From: Tannerella sp.
Lineage (GTDB): Bacteria; Bacteroidota; Bacteroidia; Bacteroidales; Tannerellaceae
DNA: 6,747 nt
Assembly: GCA_031262895.1 (NCBI GenBank)
Contig: JAISGW010000138.1
Location: forward strand, 1 to 6,747
Reading direction: 5' to 3'
Shown: positions 6,066 through 6,747 of the stretch, piece after piece
Layout: each line of letters begins with the position of its first letter
Position numbering within the stretch: position 1 is the first letter of the stretch
Notes under the pieces: generated by a model
The model's database searches: none
What the model was told of the DNA's origin: nothing
The model's input: the letters and a program-made list of their open reading frames with translations, nothing else
Program-made: the position numbers and the translations under genes

Positions 6066-6747
6066 ATGAAAAAGTATGGCATATTTTTATGGCTGCTCCT
6101 CTCTGTGCTCCCCCTCTGCGGGGGGGCACAGAGCCTCCCGGCGCGTATCAAGCTGGATACCGACCGTAGTATCGGCCAAATCGACACGTTGATATATAGC
6201 AATTTCACCGAACATCTGTCTTCCTGCATTTACGGGGGGCTGTACGACCCCGGTTCGCGTTTTTCCGACAAGGACGGGATGCGCAAGGACGTCATCGCGG
6301 CGGTCAAGCAGTTGCAAGTACCCCTCGTCCGCTGGCCGGGCGGCAATTTCGCCTCCGGCTACCATTGGCAAGACGGCATAGGCCCCAAAGACAAGCGGCC
6401 GGTACGCATGGACCTGGCTTGGCATAAACGCGAGAGCAACGCCTTCGGTACCGACGAGTTCATGGAATGGTGCCGCAAGGTGGGGACACAGCCTTACCTC
6501 TGCGTCAACCTCGCCACCGGCAGCCTCGACGAAGCCCACGACTGGGTGGAATACTGCAACATCGACAAGGGAACCTACTTCTCCGACCTGCGCCGCAGCT
6601 ACGGTCACGAGCAGCCCTATCACGTGAAATACTGGGGACTGGGTAACGAGGTGGACGGCCCTTGGCAAATCGGGCACATGAGCGCCGTCGATTATGCCAA
6701 GAAGGCCCTCGAAGCCGCCAAGCTGATGAAATGGACCGACAAAAGCA
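6066..6747 (+). CDS. GH51 alpha-L-arabinofuranosidase, secreted (5' part; runs off the window)
   Basis: The frame is open from ATG 6066 to the window end: 227 codons plus one base, probably less than half of a GH51 enzyme. The enzyme would cleave terminal alpha-L-arabinofuranosyl residues from arabinan, arabinoxylan or related glycans, with retention. A Sec signal peptide spans about 1-21 (MKKYGIFLWLLLSVLPLCGGA, then Q22), placing it in the periplasm or outside the cell. GH51 hallmarks are EHLSSCIYGGLYD (49-61), VRWPGGNFASGYHWQDGIGP (88-107), FGTDEF (127-132), WVEYCN (160-165) and KYWGLGNE (188-195). E195 is the expected acid/base residue. The catalytic nucleophile glutamate lies in the missing part. 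It starts 17 bases after the SusD-like stop, so it is probably co-transcribed and gives the only clue to the PUL substrate. Some GH51 members act on other linkages, but this sequence resembles the arabinofuranosidase branch. Confidence 0.93.
   Translation, partial: MKKYGIFLWLLLSVLPLCGGAQSLPARIKLDTDRSIGQIDTLIYSNFTEHLSSCIYGGLYDPGSRFSDKDGMRKDVIAAVKQLQVPLVRWPGGNFASGYHWQDGIGPKDKRPVRMDLAWHKRESNAFGTDEFMEWCRKVGTQPYLCVNLATGSLDEAHDWVEYCNIDKGTYFSDLRRSYGHEQPYHVKYWGLGNEVDGPWQIGHMSAVDYAKKALEAAKLMKWTDKS

Overview
The window looks like a piece of a Bacteroidales (phylum Bacteroidota) chromosome. It holds the start of a polysaccharide utilisation locus (PUL): a SusC-like TonB-dependent transporter, a SusD-like glycan-binding lipoprotein, and the first 227 codons of a secreted GH51 alpha-L-arabinofuranosidase. 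All three are on the + strand, 22 and 17 bases apart. SusC/SusD pairs are a hallmark of this phylum. The only good promoter match, TACTTTTG at 874-881, fits the Bacteroidota -7 consensus TAnnTTTG. The genes are GC-rich, with a strong preference for C or G at third codon positions. That suggests a GC-rich member of the order, but I cannot name a genus.

Layout. Positions 1-956 hold no gene I can support but are densely structured. Two isolated hairpins (33-53, 76-93) come first. Next is a GC-rich imperfect inverted repeat of about 290 bp (102-393), whose two arms carry the same ordered series of small hairpins, with compensatory base changes between arms. A 37-base all-purine tract (394-430) follows. 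Then comes an AT-rich tandem array with an exact 42-bp period (438-666). Last are two opposed arrays of an 8-bp repeat (661-756 and 785-856) that can fold into a long stem ending 17 bases before the -7 box. The coding part then runs: SusC-like 957-4244, SusD-like 4267-6048, GH51 6066 to beyond the window end.

How the genes work together (family knowledge plus inference). The GH51 enzyme has a signal peptide, so it would release arabinofuranose from arabinose-containing glycans outside the cytoplasm. The SusD-like lipoprotein would capture oligosaccharides at the cell surface. The SusC-like barrel would pull them through the outer membrane using TonB energy. An arabinan, arabinoxylan or arabinogalactan-type substrate is plausible, but rests on this one partial enzyme. 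No regulator gene is visible.

The genes are ordinary. The unusual content is the leader, where three different repeat architectures are stacked immediately upstream of the PUL promoter.
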